Of a DNA stretch of 64,000 nucleotides, positions 30,419 through 40,181 are shown one piece after another (the stretch's first letter is position 1; each line of letters begins with the position of its first letter). The position numbers were made by a program, and so were the translations under genes. The DNA is from an uncultured Alphaproteobacteria bacterium (GTDB lineage: Bacteria; Pseudomonadota; Alphaproteobacteria; UBA7985): contig CAJQLX010000023.1 of the NCBI GenBank assembly GCA_905479265.1, positions 1 to 64,000 on the forward strand. The letters run 5' to 3'. The notes under the pieces are model-generated. The model was not told the DNA's origin. It worked only from the letters and a program-made list of their open reading frames with translations, and searched no databases.

Positions 30419-31801
30419 ATGGACCAACTCCGCATAGCGGTGGCGCAAATTAACCCGGTAGCCGGGGATATTTTGCGCAATCTCGATCTCCACATCGCTG
30501 CCTATGAAGAAGCCGCTGAAAACGCCGACTTGGTTGTTTTTTCGGAAGCCTCGCTGACGGGCTACCCGATTGGCGATCTCGCCTTGCACGAGCAGTTCCT
30601 GATGGACTGCATGGCGGCAAACGACAAGCTGGTTGAACGCACCAAAGGCGAAGGCCGTCCCGGAATTTTGTTTGGCAGCATCGTAGTTGATGAAACGGTC
30701 GACCCGGCTTTCTACGCCTATGCCTCAAAGCACCGCCGGATGAAGGGTAAGACCTTTAACGCAGCGATCATGGCTGAAAACGGCGAAGTGATTGGCAAGC
30801 GCTACAAGCGCTCCCTGCCAACCTTTGGCCCGTTTGACGAAGCACGATGGTTCGAACCCGGTCCCTTGCAGGGTCCAGTGATGTTTCGCGGTGCTAAAAT
30901 CGGCCTGCAAATCTGCGACGATGCATGGCGCGAAGATGGTCCCGAAACGCTGGAAGAAACCGGCGCGGACATGATGATTGCTCTCAATGGCTCAGGCTAC
31001 ACCGCCGACATCATGGACCAGCGCCTTGCGGCCATGAGTCGGCTGAGTCACGTTCACGGCTATCCCATCATTTACACCAACCTTGTGGGTGGACAGGACG
31101 GGATGGTGTTCGACGGCGGGGGCTTCTGCATCAATCCCGGCGGCGATTTTGCCGGTTGCTTTCCGCTGGCCGAAACTGGGGTTTTCAACACGCGCTGGAT
31201 GCGGGTTGAAGGCAAGTGGCGCTGCGTGTCTGCGCCCAAGGATGAGTTGGAAGCAAGCTGGGACGCCGTTGCCAAAGTCATTCGGCTGGGCGTAGCAGAT
31301 TTCGCCAGCAAGAACCGCCTGTCGGTCGAAGTCGCTGACGTCGCGCACCCGGCGACAGAGATGCTCAAAGCCTTAGTTCCAACCGTTGATTGGAAAGCGG
31401 GCAATACGCTAACGCTCCTGCCGTGGTCGAAAACAGATCTTGCCTTGGGCGAGTTCGAGAATCGGCACGGCATTGATGGCCCGCGCATGGCGCCCTTTGG
31501 TGACGTTTACAGCTCTGATTTATCGTCACTGGCCGAAGCGATGGGGGAAGACGCCCCGCCCGTGGGCAACACCGAGACCGATCGGCAGCTTCAAGCGCTG
31601 ATCGAGGACGAATTGTGCCTGAACAGCCTTGAAGACGAGGGCTTTCGCGTGGAAGCCTGCATTGACCTGTGGAAGCGGATTTCGCTATCGGAGTACAAAC
31701 GCCGGGTTGCCCCCGTTGTTCTTCGCTTGAGCCAGCGTGCGCTGGTGGGTGATCGTGCCTACCCCCTGACCAACCGCTACCGGCTCCCATCTGACCTTTA
31801 G
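30419..31801 (+). CDS. NadE-like protein: intact nitrilase/glutaminase domain, synthetase domain lacking its ATP-binding core
   Basis: A 460-aa relative of glutamine-dependent NAD+ synthetase. The N-terminal nitrilase domain (1-270) is well kept, with the Glu-Lys-Cys triad at E43 (VVFSEASLTGYP), K130 (KRSLPTFGPFDEARWF) and C166 (GLQICDDAW). The rest is only about 170 residues against about 290 in true NadE. The SGGIDS pyrophosphate loop and the TEENIQARxRG region are missing. Later elements are recognisable: WSKTDLALGEF (family GNKSEMAVGYA), APFGDVYSSDLSSLA and the terminal EYKRRVAPVVLRLSQRA with RAYPLTNRY. The frame is continuous, with no frameshift to explain the loss. It probably cannot make NAD+ and may act as a glutaminase/amidase or pseudo-enzyme. 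gltX starts 10 bases downstream. Confidence 0.8.
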   Translation: MDQLRIAVAQINPVAGDILRNLDLHIAAYEEAAENADLVVFSEASLTGYPIGDLALHEQFLMDCMAANDKLVERTKGEGRPGILFGSIVVDETVDPAFYAYASKHRRMKGKTFNAAIMAENGEVIGKRYKRSLPTFGPFDEARWFEPGPLQGPVMFRGAKIGLQICDDAWREDGPETLEETGADMMIALNGSGYTADIMDQRLAAMSRLSHVHGYPIIYTNLVGGQDGMVFDGGGFCINPGGDFAGCFPLAETGVFNTRWMRVEGKWRCVSAPKDELEASWDAVAKVIRLGVADFASKNRLSVEVADVAHPATEMLKALVPTVDWKAGNTLTLLPWSKTDLALGEFENRHGIDGPRMAPFGDVYSSDLSSLAEAMGEDAPPVGNTETDRQLQALIEDELCLNSLEDEGFRVEACIDLWKRISLSEYKRRVAPVVLRLSQRALVGDRAYPLTNRYRLPSDL

Positions 31802-31811
31802 GATTACTCCC

Positions 31812-33161
31812 TTGACCCCTCGCGTTCGTTTTGCCCCCTCCCCGACCGGCTGGCTCCACCTTGGAAACATCCGCACCGCTGTGATCAACTGGATGCACGC
31901 ACAGCAAGTGGGCGGCGAATTCCTGCTGCGGATTGACGACACCGATCCTGAAAGCAGCACCGAAGAATTCCGCTTGGGCATCGAGGAAGACATGACGTGG
32001 TTGGGCTTGGCGTGGGACAGCTACGCCAAGCAGTCCGAGCGTTTCCCCGAATATGACAAAGCGCGCGATGGTTTGATTGCGAGCGGTCGCCTCTATCCCT
32101 GCTACGAGACCGGCCCGGAGCTGGAGTTGATGCGCAAAACCGCGCAAATTCAGGGCAAGCCGTTCATTTACAACCGGACGGCCTATCCTTTGTCAGCCGA
32201 CGACGAAGCCAAGTTCAAAGCCGAAGGCCGCGACGCGCACTGGCGCTTCGCGCTCACGCCTGGCGAAATCAAATGGGATGATCTCGCACGCGGCGAAACC
32301 AGCTTCATGGCAGAAAATCTGTCTGATCCGGTGCTGATCCGGGGCGATGGATCTTACCTCTACACGCTGTGTTCAGTGTTGGACGACATCGACCTTGGGA
32401 TGACCGACATCATCCGTGGCGAAGATCACACCTCCAACACCGCAGCGCAAATCCAGTTGTTCCAAGCCTTGGCCGATCAGGCCGGGCTCAGCGACTTCCA
32501 GATGCCTCGATTTGCACACATGCCGCTGGTCAGCGGCGCTGATGGCGCAAAACTATCCAAGTCCAACGGCGCGCTGTCCATTCGCGAGTTACGCGAACAT
32601 GGCGGGCTGGAGCCACTGACGATCGTCGCCTTTCTCAGCCGCTTGGGGACTCCTGACGGTCCGCAGCCTGTCTCGGATATTACTGAACTGGCGTCATCCT
32701 TTAAAATCGAACGGTTTGGCCGCTCCGGCCCGCGCATGGATCCCGAAGAACTGGGGCCATTGAACAGTAAAATCGTCCGCCAGCTGCCTTTTGAGTCCGT
32801 CACTGATCGCTTTGAAGGCATGACACAGGCACAGTGGGCCGCCATTCAGCCGAACCTCGAAAAGCTCAGCGACGTCACCGACTGGCTCGCCCTCATCCAC
32901 GGCCCAGTAACGCCTGAAATCGAAGATCCGTCCTTCGCTGCGAAGGCGGCCGAGCTGCTGCCCGACGGTACGCTGGACGGGGACAGTTGGAAACTTTGGA
33001 CCGATGCCGTCAAGGACGCGACGGGCGCTAAGGGCAAATCGCTGTTTATGCCACTTCGCCTCGCTCTGACAGGGCAAGCACGCGGCCCCGAAATGGCCGT
33101 TCTTTTGCCGCTGATTGATCGTACGAAAATCGTCGCTCGCCTGAGTGGGCAAGCCGCCTAA
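31812..33161 (+). CDS. gltX: Glutamate--tRNA ligase
   Basis: A 449-aa class I aminoacyl-tRNA synthetase charging tRNA(Glu), and in organisms with GatCAB also tRNA(Gln). The HIGH signature appears as SPTGWLHLGN at residues 9-18 and the KMSKS signature as KLSKS at about 245. The glutamate-binding RIDDTDPESS is present. The start is TTG at 31812, with TTTAGGA nine bases upstream; the conserved TPRVRFAPSPTG leaves no room for a later start. It forms a run with the NadE-like gene and cysS. The length fits the shorter GltX type of alphaproteobacteria, in which a second gltX is common. Confidence 0.96.
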   Translation: MTPRVRFAPSPTGWLHLGNIRTAVINWMHAQQVGGEFLLRIDDTDPESSTEEFRLGIEEDMTWLGLAWDSYAKQSERFPEYDKARDGLIASGRLYPCYETGPELELMRKTAQIQGKPFIYNRTAYPLSADDEAKFKAEGRDAHWRFALTPGEIKWDDLARGETSFMAENLSDPVLIRGDGSYLYTLCSVLDDIDLGMTDIIRGEDHTSNTAAQIQLFQALADQAGLSDFQMPRFAHMPLVSGADGAKLSKSNGALSIRELREHGGLEPLTIVAFLSRLGTPDGPQPVSDITELASSFKIERFGRSGPRMDPEELGPLNSKIVRQLPFESVTDRFEGMTQAQWAAIQPNLEKLSDVTDWLALIHGPVTPEIEDPSFAAKAAELLPDGTLDGDSWKLWTDAVKDATGAKGKSLFMPLRLALTGQARGPEMAVLLPLIDRTKIVARLSGQAA

Positions 33162-33188
33162 CACCGCCGCCAAAAGGACTCCTGACAC

Positions 33189-34522
<1,334 letters not shown>

Positions 34523-34538
<16 letters not shown>

Positions 34539-34870
34539 GCTTCGCCTTGGGCGCGCTTTTGCTGCTCGCACTGTCCGCCTGTGACGCCACTGAGCCGGCT
34601 GACGGCGATGGCGAGCAAACGGTGATCGAGGGCCTTCCCGCTGCTGCGGATTTAACCAAAAACGACCCCGTCCGGTTTATCGAAATTAGCGGCCCGACCT
34701 TCTATGCTGTCTATAATCCCAAGGTCGTATCGGATGATGGGGTTCTCTGGCACAGTCACAAAAACTGTCCAGGCAGCCCACCAAACTATGCTTTTCCCGT
34801 TTCTGAACCGCAGAAACTGAGCGATGGCTTGCAGCGCGTGACAATGGCCTGCCAATATAAGCACAACTGA
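34523..34870 (+). CDS. Small lipoprotein of unknown function
   Basis: A 115-aa protein with a lipoprotein signal peptide (lipobox LSAC, cysteine at residue 20) and a short acidic linker. The mature domain of about 80 residues has two more cysteines (HKNCPGSPP and MACQYKHN), which probably form a disulfide. No family recognised. It overlaps cysS by 16 bases and has AGGAGG seven bases before the ATG, so the start is firm. The aromatic-rich middle (PTFYAVYNPKVV) suggests a small beta fold. Confidence 0.75.
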
Positions 34871-34939
34871 GGCAGCGCTCGACGGATCTTGTTCCGGCGC
34901 GTGCTGTTGCATCACGCCGTGTAGTGGGAGAAGCAAAAC

Positions 34940-35905
34940 ATGCGCGCTTTGGTCTGTGAGACCCTAGGTCCAATCAAGAGCCACTCTGTTAAGGAAATTG
35001 ACGATCCAACACCCGGCAAGGGCCAAGTTGCGCTTCGGGTCAAAGCCTGTGGGGTGAACTTCGCTGACACGCTGATTGTTCAGGGGCTGTATCAGGAAAA
35101 GCCTGAGACCCCCTTTGTACCCGGCGCCGAAGTCGCGGGCGAGGTCTTGGCTCTGGGCGAGGGCGTGAAAGGTGTGGAAATTGGACAGCGGGTTATTGCG
35201 CTTGTGTCCACCGGCGGCTTTGCGGAAATCGCTTTGGCCAATGCCGCGACGCTGATTCCGCTGCCTGAGGGTATCGCCTTTACCGATGCAGCAGCCTTTA
35301 CCATCGCTTACGGCACCTCACACGTTGCGCTCGAAACGCGCGCGCAGCTCAAATCTGGCGAAACGCTGATGATCAATGGCGCATCTGGCGGTGTGGGTCT
35401 CACGGCGGTTGAAATCGGCAAGCAAATGGGCGCCACCGTCATCGGCCTGGCCAGCACGGAAGCAAAGCGCGAGCTGGTACGCAGCCGGGGCGCGGACCAT
35501 GTTTTCGACGTGGCCGACCCGGAATTGCGCGACAAAGTGAAAGCGCTTGGTGGGGCCGATGTTGGGTATGATGTTATCGGCGGGGATGCCTTTAACACCA
35601 TGTTGCGCTGCATGAAGTTTGAAGGGCGCTTGCTGACGGTTGGCTATGCCTCGGGCGACATTCCCAAGGTTCCCGCCAACCTGTTGCTGGTGAAAAACAT
35701 ATCAGTGGTTGGCGTCTACTGGGGCAGCTACGCACGCCACAATCCGGGCGTCATGATGGGCTCGCTGATGAAGCTGATGGGCTGGCTCAAGGAAGGCAAG
35801 CTGAACCCCCATGTCTCAGACATTGTTCCCTTGGATCAGGCAACCAAGGGGCTGGAAGCCTTGGCGACCCGAAAGTCCGTCGGCAAAGTCGTCATTCAGC
35901 CCTAA
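34940..35905 (+). CDS. NADPH:quinone oxidoreductase, zinc-free MDR family
   Basis: A 321-aa medium-chain dehydrogenase/reductase of the quinone-oxidoreductase (QOR) group. The GroES-like catalytic domain (1-120) has FADTLIVQGLYQEKPETPF and PGAEVAGEV and lacks the structural zinc cysteines. The Rossmann domain has the AASGGVGL-type nucleotide motif (NGASGGVGLTAVEIGK, about 146-161). It would reduce quinones or enals with NADPH in the cytosol. GGGAGAAG precedes the ATG. It ends at a strong bidirectional terminator. Confidence 0.9.
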   Translation: MRALVCETLGPIKSHSVKEIDDPTPGKGQVALRVKACGVNFADTLIVQGLYQEKPETPFVPGAEVAGEVLALGEGVKGVEIGQRVIALVSTGGFAEIALANAATLIPLPEGIAFTDAAAFTIAYGTSHVALETRAQLKSGETLMINGASGGVGLTAVEIGKQMGATVIGLASTEAKRELVRSRGADHVFDVADPELRDKVKALGGADVGYDVIGGDAFNTMLRCMKFEGRLLTVGYASGDIPKVPANLLLVKNISVVGVYWGSYARHNPGVMMGSLMKLMGWLKEGKLNPHVSDIVPLDQATKGLEALATRKSVGKVVIQP

Positions 35906-35920
35906 GCCCATATCGTCATA

Positions 35921-35953
35921 AAAAAAGGGGAGCCGGCCGGGCTCCCCTTTTTT
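35921..35953. terminator. Bidirectional intrinsic terminator
   Basis: GGGGAGCC (35927-35934) pairs with GGCTCCCC (35940-35947) around a 5-base loop. Flanking A6 and T6 extend the stem and supply a U-tract on both strands. It separates the convergent oxidoreductase and the WYL-like membrane protein genes. Confidence 0.92.
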
Positions 35954-35974
35954 CGATACGCAACCTGCGAAGGG

Positions 35975-36754
35975 TTAGTTCGCTGCGCGCTCTTTGGACG
36001 TTGTAACAATCCAATCGCCGATGTCGTCGGAAACGACCTCGCCGGTCTGAAGGTCTTTCAGCTTCTGGATCCGGTCGGCGCGGAAGGTCAAACACGAGTA
36101 GCCGTCCGTCGGGAAGCTATCGAGGTTCAAGTTCCCTTTCCGGTGAACCAAGGCGTAGACAAGGATCTCACGCTCGGACGGCTGGCCTTTGGAATCCACG
36201 TAATCAATGTGGAAATGGCGCGCCATTGCACCGTCAACGAAGTCGCCACCAAACATGGTGTTCAAGTCCGTCTGGGACTTGCCCCGGAACTCGACACGCT
36301 CAGTCGCGTGCATGGTCTGGGCAGTTTCACCAATTTCGTCCTTCAGGCTTGCAACTTCAGCCTTGAGCGCAGCGTTCTCTGCCTCCAATGCCGAGGTGTC
36401 ACCTGTGTCCTCAGCGGCCATTTGTGCGGTCGCTAAGCGGGCTTCGAGAGCCGCAATTTGCGCGTCGCGTTCGGCCAATTCAGCAGCACCCGTAGCGGCA
36501 CCGGCGACAGCACCCACGCCACCACCAACAACCGCGCCACCGGCGACGGTGTATGTGGAAGCACTCGCGCTGTTTTCACGCGCGCCCCAGAACCACAGCA
36601 TGATCGCGCCGATCATACCAAAAATGGTCAGTGGCCAAATCAGCCAAAACGGATATTCAGACAATCCCGCAGCAGAGAAGATGCCCAGCTGGGACAAAAT
36701 GCTTAACAGCGCCGCGATACCGAGAATGATGGCGACGATACGTCTCCAATTCAT
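35975..36754 (-). CDS. Membrane protein with glycine zipper, coiled coil and WYL-like C-terminal domain
   Basis: A 259-aa protein of unknown function. Two transmembrane helices lie at about 5-25 and 36-56. A glycine-zipper stretch follows at 71-91 (GGAVVGGGVGAVAGAATGAA). A coiled coil runs over 92-145 (ERDAQIAALEARLA and similar heptads). The C-terminal domain (165-245) has YVDSKGQPSEREI and FRADRIQKL, which look like the strand pattern and RxDRI end of WYL ligand-sensing domains, here without the usual HTH. That similarity was judged by eye. It follows the coiled-coil OmpA-family gene on the same strand, with a terminator-like hairpin in the 68-bp gap. Confidence 0.65.
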   Translation of the reverse strand: MNWRRIVAIILGIAALLSILSQLGIFSAAGLSEYPFWLIWPLTIFGMIGAIMLWFWGARENSASASTYTVAGGAVVGGGVGAVAGAATGAAELAERDAQIAALEARLATAQMAAEDTGDTSALEAENAALKAEVASLKDEIGETAQTMHATERVEFRGKSQTDLNTMFGGDFVDGAMARHFHIDYVDSKGQPSEREILVYALVHRKGNLNLDSFPTDGYSCLTFRADRIQKLKDLQTGEVVSDDIGDWIVTTSKERAAN

Positions 36755-36776
36755 TTTCTATTCCTTTCCCTAAAAG

Positions 36777-36803
36777 TTGGGTCAAAGTTATCCTTTGACC
36801 CAA
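36777..36803 (-). terminator. Hairpin between the OmpA-family and WYL-like genes
   Basis: TTGGGTCAAAG and CTTTGACCCAA form a perfect 11-bp stem with a 5-base loop. On the minus strand CTTTTA follows, so it can end the OmpA-family transcript or attenuate read-through to the next gene. Confidence 0.65.
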
Positions 36804-36822
36804 TTGTTTCTTTGATAAGCCC

Positions 36823-38943
36823 TTAGCGGAACTGCAGTTCGATCCGGCGGTTCTGGGCATAGGCTTCTGGTGTTGCTTCATCGATCAAAGGCTGGAATTC
36901 ACCCATGCCAACCGCCGCTAAGCGCTCAGGTGGCAAGCCGGCGTCAACCAGCGTCCGCACAACCGTTGCGGCACGGAAGGATGAAAGCTCCCAGTTTGAT
37001 GGCCAGCGGCTGCCCGACGGCGTTGCATCAGCATGTCCAAGGACTTCCAGCTGCCACTCTTCGTCTTCTGGCAAGGTCGAAATCGCCTCTTGCAGATCGG
37101 TGGCCATGCCCTGCAACAAGACTTGGCCGTTTTCGCTCAGGCGCGCGCTGCCCGGTTGGAACAGAGATGCACCGCTGGACAGCACCAAGCGATCGCCATT
37201 GAGGAACAAGCCATCATCATTGGATGCACGGCTCCGCTCCATCCATTGGCGAAGGGCAGAATTCAGCGTGCCAGAGGATTGATTGTGACCCACATTCCGC
37301 AGCGCGGCACGCAGGGTTTCGATTTCCGATTGCGCCGCGGCCAGTTGCGCAGACAGCTCACCGGACTCAGCGCTATTGCTGGACATGCCCGCCAACTGGG
37401 CTTCAAGCACCCGAATTCTGTTGGTCGCTGCAGCACGCTCTGTTTCGTGGGACGCATCAAGGCTGGCAATATGGGTTTTCAGCAGCTTGAGCTCAGCTTC
37501 CGCCTTCGCCAAAAGCGCTTCAGTGGCGTTCAGGTTCTTGCTGGATTCGTCAAACTGACCTTCAAGCGCTGCCTTTGACGCCAATGCGGCGGTCAGAGAT
37601 GTTTGCGCACGATCCAGATCGGAACCGCGCTTGCCGATCAAAGCCTGTAGCCCCGCCATGCGGTTGCTGCTGTCACCGGAGCTTGACCGGACGGCTGCCA
37701 AATCAGCCTCAAGCCTTGCGATCCGGTTATCACGGCTCTTAACGTCGCCGGTCAGCATTGGAACCTTGCTCGCCGCTTCACTCAGGTCCGACAAACGGTT
37801 TTGAAGTGACGCAACATCCGCATCACGCGCAGCCTGTGACTGCGCGACGCGTGCTTGCAGGTCCGCGATCAAGGCGTCACGCTCAGCCAGCGTGGCTTGC
37901 GCGTTGGCCAGTTGACCATTGAGAACGTTTTGCGCGGTCTTTGCTGCGTCCTGACGCTGCTCAAGCTCAAGTTTGAGCCCCTCGACGGTCTTTTCAGACG
38001 CGGCCAAGGCCGCCGCCGTATCTGGCAGCTGGTTGGCGAGGGCTGCTGAGGTTTCAAGCTCGGTCGAACGCGTTGCCAATTCTGCGCGCAGGGTGGTGTT
38101 ATCCGCCTGCATCGCCTTTAGCTTGGTTTCGAAGTCCGTTGCATTGGCCTGCGCCAAGGCCAGCTGTCCCTGCAAATCACCCGAGGCGCTCGTCGCCTGC
38201 GCAACGTTTGCTTTGTGGGCTTCAAAGTCAGCCCGGCAAGCGGTCAACAGACCGACGGTGTTTTCCAATTCTGTGGCCAAGCGGGTTTTGTCAGCCCGGC
38301 TTTGCTCGCCCAAAGCTTCATAGCCAGCCTGCACGCTATCGCGCTCTGTGCGGACGGCCAATGCTTCGGTCTCTGAGGCTTTCAGCGCCGCTGTTAAGCG
38401 AACGATCTCAGCTGACATCCCCTCCTCACCGGACATTGCCGAGTCGAGCTGGACTTGCTGGCCATCGATGGTGCCTCGCAGTTGGTCGATTTGCAGATCA
38501 AGACCGGCAATCTGTGAGGTCAGGCTGTCCTGTCCATCGAGCAATTCAATGTTCTGACTGCGGGCGGCTTGCAACGCGGCTTGCAGTTCATCTTCGCGGC
38601 AAGTGCCAGCGGCGGTAAGCTGCGCTTCGAGTTCGGCGACACGCGCCAAACCCAAATCCCGCTCGCTGCGCATCGCGCCAGCACGAATTTCTGCCTGCTT
38701 GGCGGCGTCTTCCTGCGCGGCGAGCTGCTGCTCTACGTCACAAAACTTGTTCTTGGAAACGTAAGAACCGCCCACGAAGCGGAAGAAACGATTACCGTCG
38801 CCGCTGCACATGGACCGCTCGGATTGCGCCGAAGCGGTTGGAACAGCCGCTGCCAATACAAACAGCCCACCGGTTACAGCAGCGGTTAAAGCCCGGAGCC
38901 CACCACGGGCTCGCGTTCGCATAGGTTTCTGAGAGGTTGGCAT
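36823..38943 (-). CDS. Long coiled-coil protein with OmpA/MotB peptidoglycan-binding domain
   Basis: A 706-aa exported protein. The start at 38943 (MPTSQKPMRTRARGG) has GGGAG nine bases upstream; the frame is open for another 23 codons. A signal peptide (cleavage near TASAQ) is followed by a small cysteine-containing region (RSMCSGDGNRFF, NKFCDVEQ). About 500 residues of Gln/Ala/Leu/Glu-rich coiled coil come next. The C-terminal OmpA-like domain (about 595-706) has FQPGSARLSENGQ, LEVLGHADATPSG and EAYAQNRRIELQF. It likely bridges the periplasm by binding peptidoglycan. The domain order recalls MotB-type anchors, but no ExbB/MotA partner is near. Confidence 0.85.
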   Translation of the reverse strand: MPTSQKPMRTRARGGLRALTAAVTGGLFVLAAAVPTASAQSERSMCSGDGNRFFRFVGGSYVSKNKFCDVEQQLAAQEDAAKQAEIRAGAMRSERDLGLARVAELEAQLTAAGTCREDELQAALQAARSQNIELLDGQDSLTSQIAGLDLQIDQLRGTIDGQQVQLDSAMSGEEGMSAEIVRLTAALKASETEALAVRTERDSVQAGYEALGEQSRADKTRLATELENTVGLLTACRADFEAHKANVAQATSASGDLQGQLALAQANATDFETKLKAMQADNTTLRAELATRSTELETSAALANQLPDTAAALAASEKTVEGLKLELEQRQDAAKTAQNVLNGQLANAQATLAERDALIADLQARVAQSQAARDADVASLQNRLSDLSEAASKVPMLTGDVKSRDNRIARLEADLAAVRSSSGDSSNRMAGLQALIGKRGSDLDRAQTSLTAALASKAALEGQFDESSKNLNATEALLAKAEAELKLLKTHIASLDASHETERAAATNRIRVLEAQLAGMSSNSAESGELSAQLAAAQSEIETLRAALRNVGHNQSSGTLNSALRQWMERSRASNDDGLFLNGDRLVLSSGASLFQPGSARLSENGQVLLQGMATDLQEAISTLPEDEEWQLEVLGHADATPSGSRWPSNWELSSFRAATVVRTLVDAGLPPERLAAVGMGEFQPLIDEATPEAYAQNRRIELQFR

Positions 38944-39514
38944 CGAATCATGCTCCCTGAGATCTTGTTGTGTCATCATAACCCTAAAGCCTATTTTTGC
39001 TCGACAAACCAACGGTCGTTGACCCTGTCATCCAGAAGAATCCTCAGCGCAAAGGCCATTACGGGTTCGGTATTTATCTTATTATATAAAATTTTAAATA
39101 AATCAATTATGAGCACGCGGTTTCTCAGCACCCGCTTACCACGACCACGCGAATCACCCAACATTTTTCGCCCATAGGGTGTTTTTCTGTTGAGAATTTT
39201 GTCTTTTTCGACGTTTTTTTGTAAATTCGCGATTGTTTTCAGTGGGACTGCCTTTTTCGCAAGCCTCAGCCTGCTGCGCAAAGTACGGCGCACGGAATGG
39301 CCCTTACCGGTCTGGCCAGCATCATGTCACGTTGAGAAACCAGAATGTTTGAGGGTGATTTAGCCCCGAGTGCCGCTGCCACGACACTCGGGGTCCGAAA
39401 AAAGCCCAAGCGGACAAGACCGCTCGAAAGTACTCTTCACATCCAAAGGGCTACACCAAATGCTATCATTTCTGCAAGCAATTGTTCTGTAAAAGCTGCT
39501 TCACGTGCCACCTG
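38944..39514. other. 571-bp intergenic region, AT-rich, with a hairpin
   Basis: No convincing gene is seen. Bases 39060-39110 are extremely AT-rich and, on the minus strand, contain a TATAAT at 39086-39081, a plausible -10 for the OmpA-family gene with a leader of about 130 bases. CCCCGAGTG (39364-39372) and CACTCGGGG (39385-39393) form a perfect 9-bp stem with a 12-base loop but no T-run. A lysine/arginine-rich 100-codon minus-strand frame covers the AT-rich part and looks non-coding. Confidence 0.5.
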
Positions 39515-40108
39515 TTACTCATTGAGCATCGCTTCGACCCATTCCAAGCGGTCCTGACCCCAAAAAAGCTCTTCACCGAGCCGATACGTGGGCGCGCCAA
39601 AGACTCCGGCTTCGATGGCCGCTTCTGTTTTGGCGGCGTAAGCAGCAACCGTGGATTCGGCCTGGGCCAGCGCCAAGACAGCATCCGTGTCGTGCCCTGC
39701 TACCTGTAACAGGTCTTTCACCACAGCGGGATCAGACAAATCCCGTTCCTCGGCCCATACGGCCCGGTGTGCCAGCCCAATAAAGTCCCACGGGCGCGCG
39801 CCAAGCTCTACCAGAGCAAGCACGCAGCACGCTGCCAGCGTTTCATCCACGGGAAAGTGCTTGGGCTCGAGGTTGAGCGGAATGCCCTTTCTGGCAGACC
39901 AGCGACGCAGTTCTTGAAAACGCAACGCCTGACGTTGAGGTGAACGCTTCGCTGGCGGCACACCCCCGGTTGCGGCAAAGACCGCCCCAAATTTGATGGG
40001 GTGAAACTCGACGTTAACGTCAGCCCGATCCACAATTTCCATGAATTCATCATGTCCAAGATACGTAAAGGGCGATATCAAACCGAAATAGTAGTGCAGC
40101 GTTTTCAT
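39515..40108 (-). CDS. 2-hydroxychromene-2-carboxylate isomerase/DsbA-family thioredoxin-like protein
   Basis: A 197-aa protein of the HCCA isomerase group (kappa-class GST/DsbA fold). It has YFGLISPFTYLG at the N-terminus, where the isomerase serine replaces the DsbA CxxC, and GVFGAPTYRLGEELFWGQDRLEW at the C-terminus (quoted up to the conserved part). The family performs glutathione-dependent isomerisation in naphthalene-type degradation, but many members have unknown substrates. No aromatic degradation genes are nearby. The ATG at 40108 is favoured over a TTG one codon earlier because GAGGAAG lies upstream. It diverges from panC across a palindromic site. Confidence 0.85.
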   Translation of the reverse strand: MKTLHYYFGLISPFTYLGHDEFMEIVDRADVNVEFHPIKFGAVFAATGGVPPAKRSPQRQALRFQELRRWSARKGIPLNLEPKHFPVDETLAACCVLALVELGARPWDFIGLAHRAVWAEERDLSDPAVVKDLLQVAGHDTDAVLALAQAESTVAAYAAKTEAAIEAGVFGAPTYRLGEELFWGQDRLEWVEAMLNE

Positions 40109-40129
40109 CAATGTCGATCTTCCTCATTT

Positions 40130-40147
40130 CAGTGATAACGATCACTG
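40130..40147. promoter_or_regulatory. Operator-like palindrome between HCCA-isomerase gene and panC
   Basis: CAGTGAT-AACG-ATCACTG is a perfect 7-bp inverted repeat with a 4-base spacer in the 73-bp divergent gap. It is 22 bp from the isomerase start and 35 bp from panC. The form fits a dimeric TetR-, MarR- or GntR-type site. It has no T-run and so is not a terminator. Confidence 0.5.
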
Positions 40148-40181
40148 TGATTTGTACTTATACGCGGAGCGTTTGCCCTTC

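Noticed and set aside
38991-39293. 100-codon minus-strand frame upstream of the OmpA-family gene
   Set aside because: Very lysine- and arginine-rich, overlaps the AT-rich promoter region with a likely -10, no ribosome binding site or family match.
39364-39393. Terminator at the 9-bp stem CCCCGAGTG/CACTCGGGG
   Set aside because: No T-run on either strand after the stem and a 12-base loop; kept only as a hairpin inside the intergenic entry.
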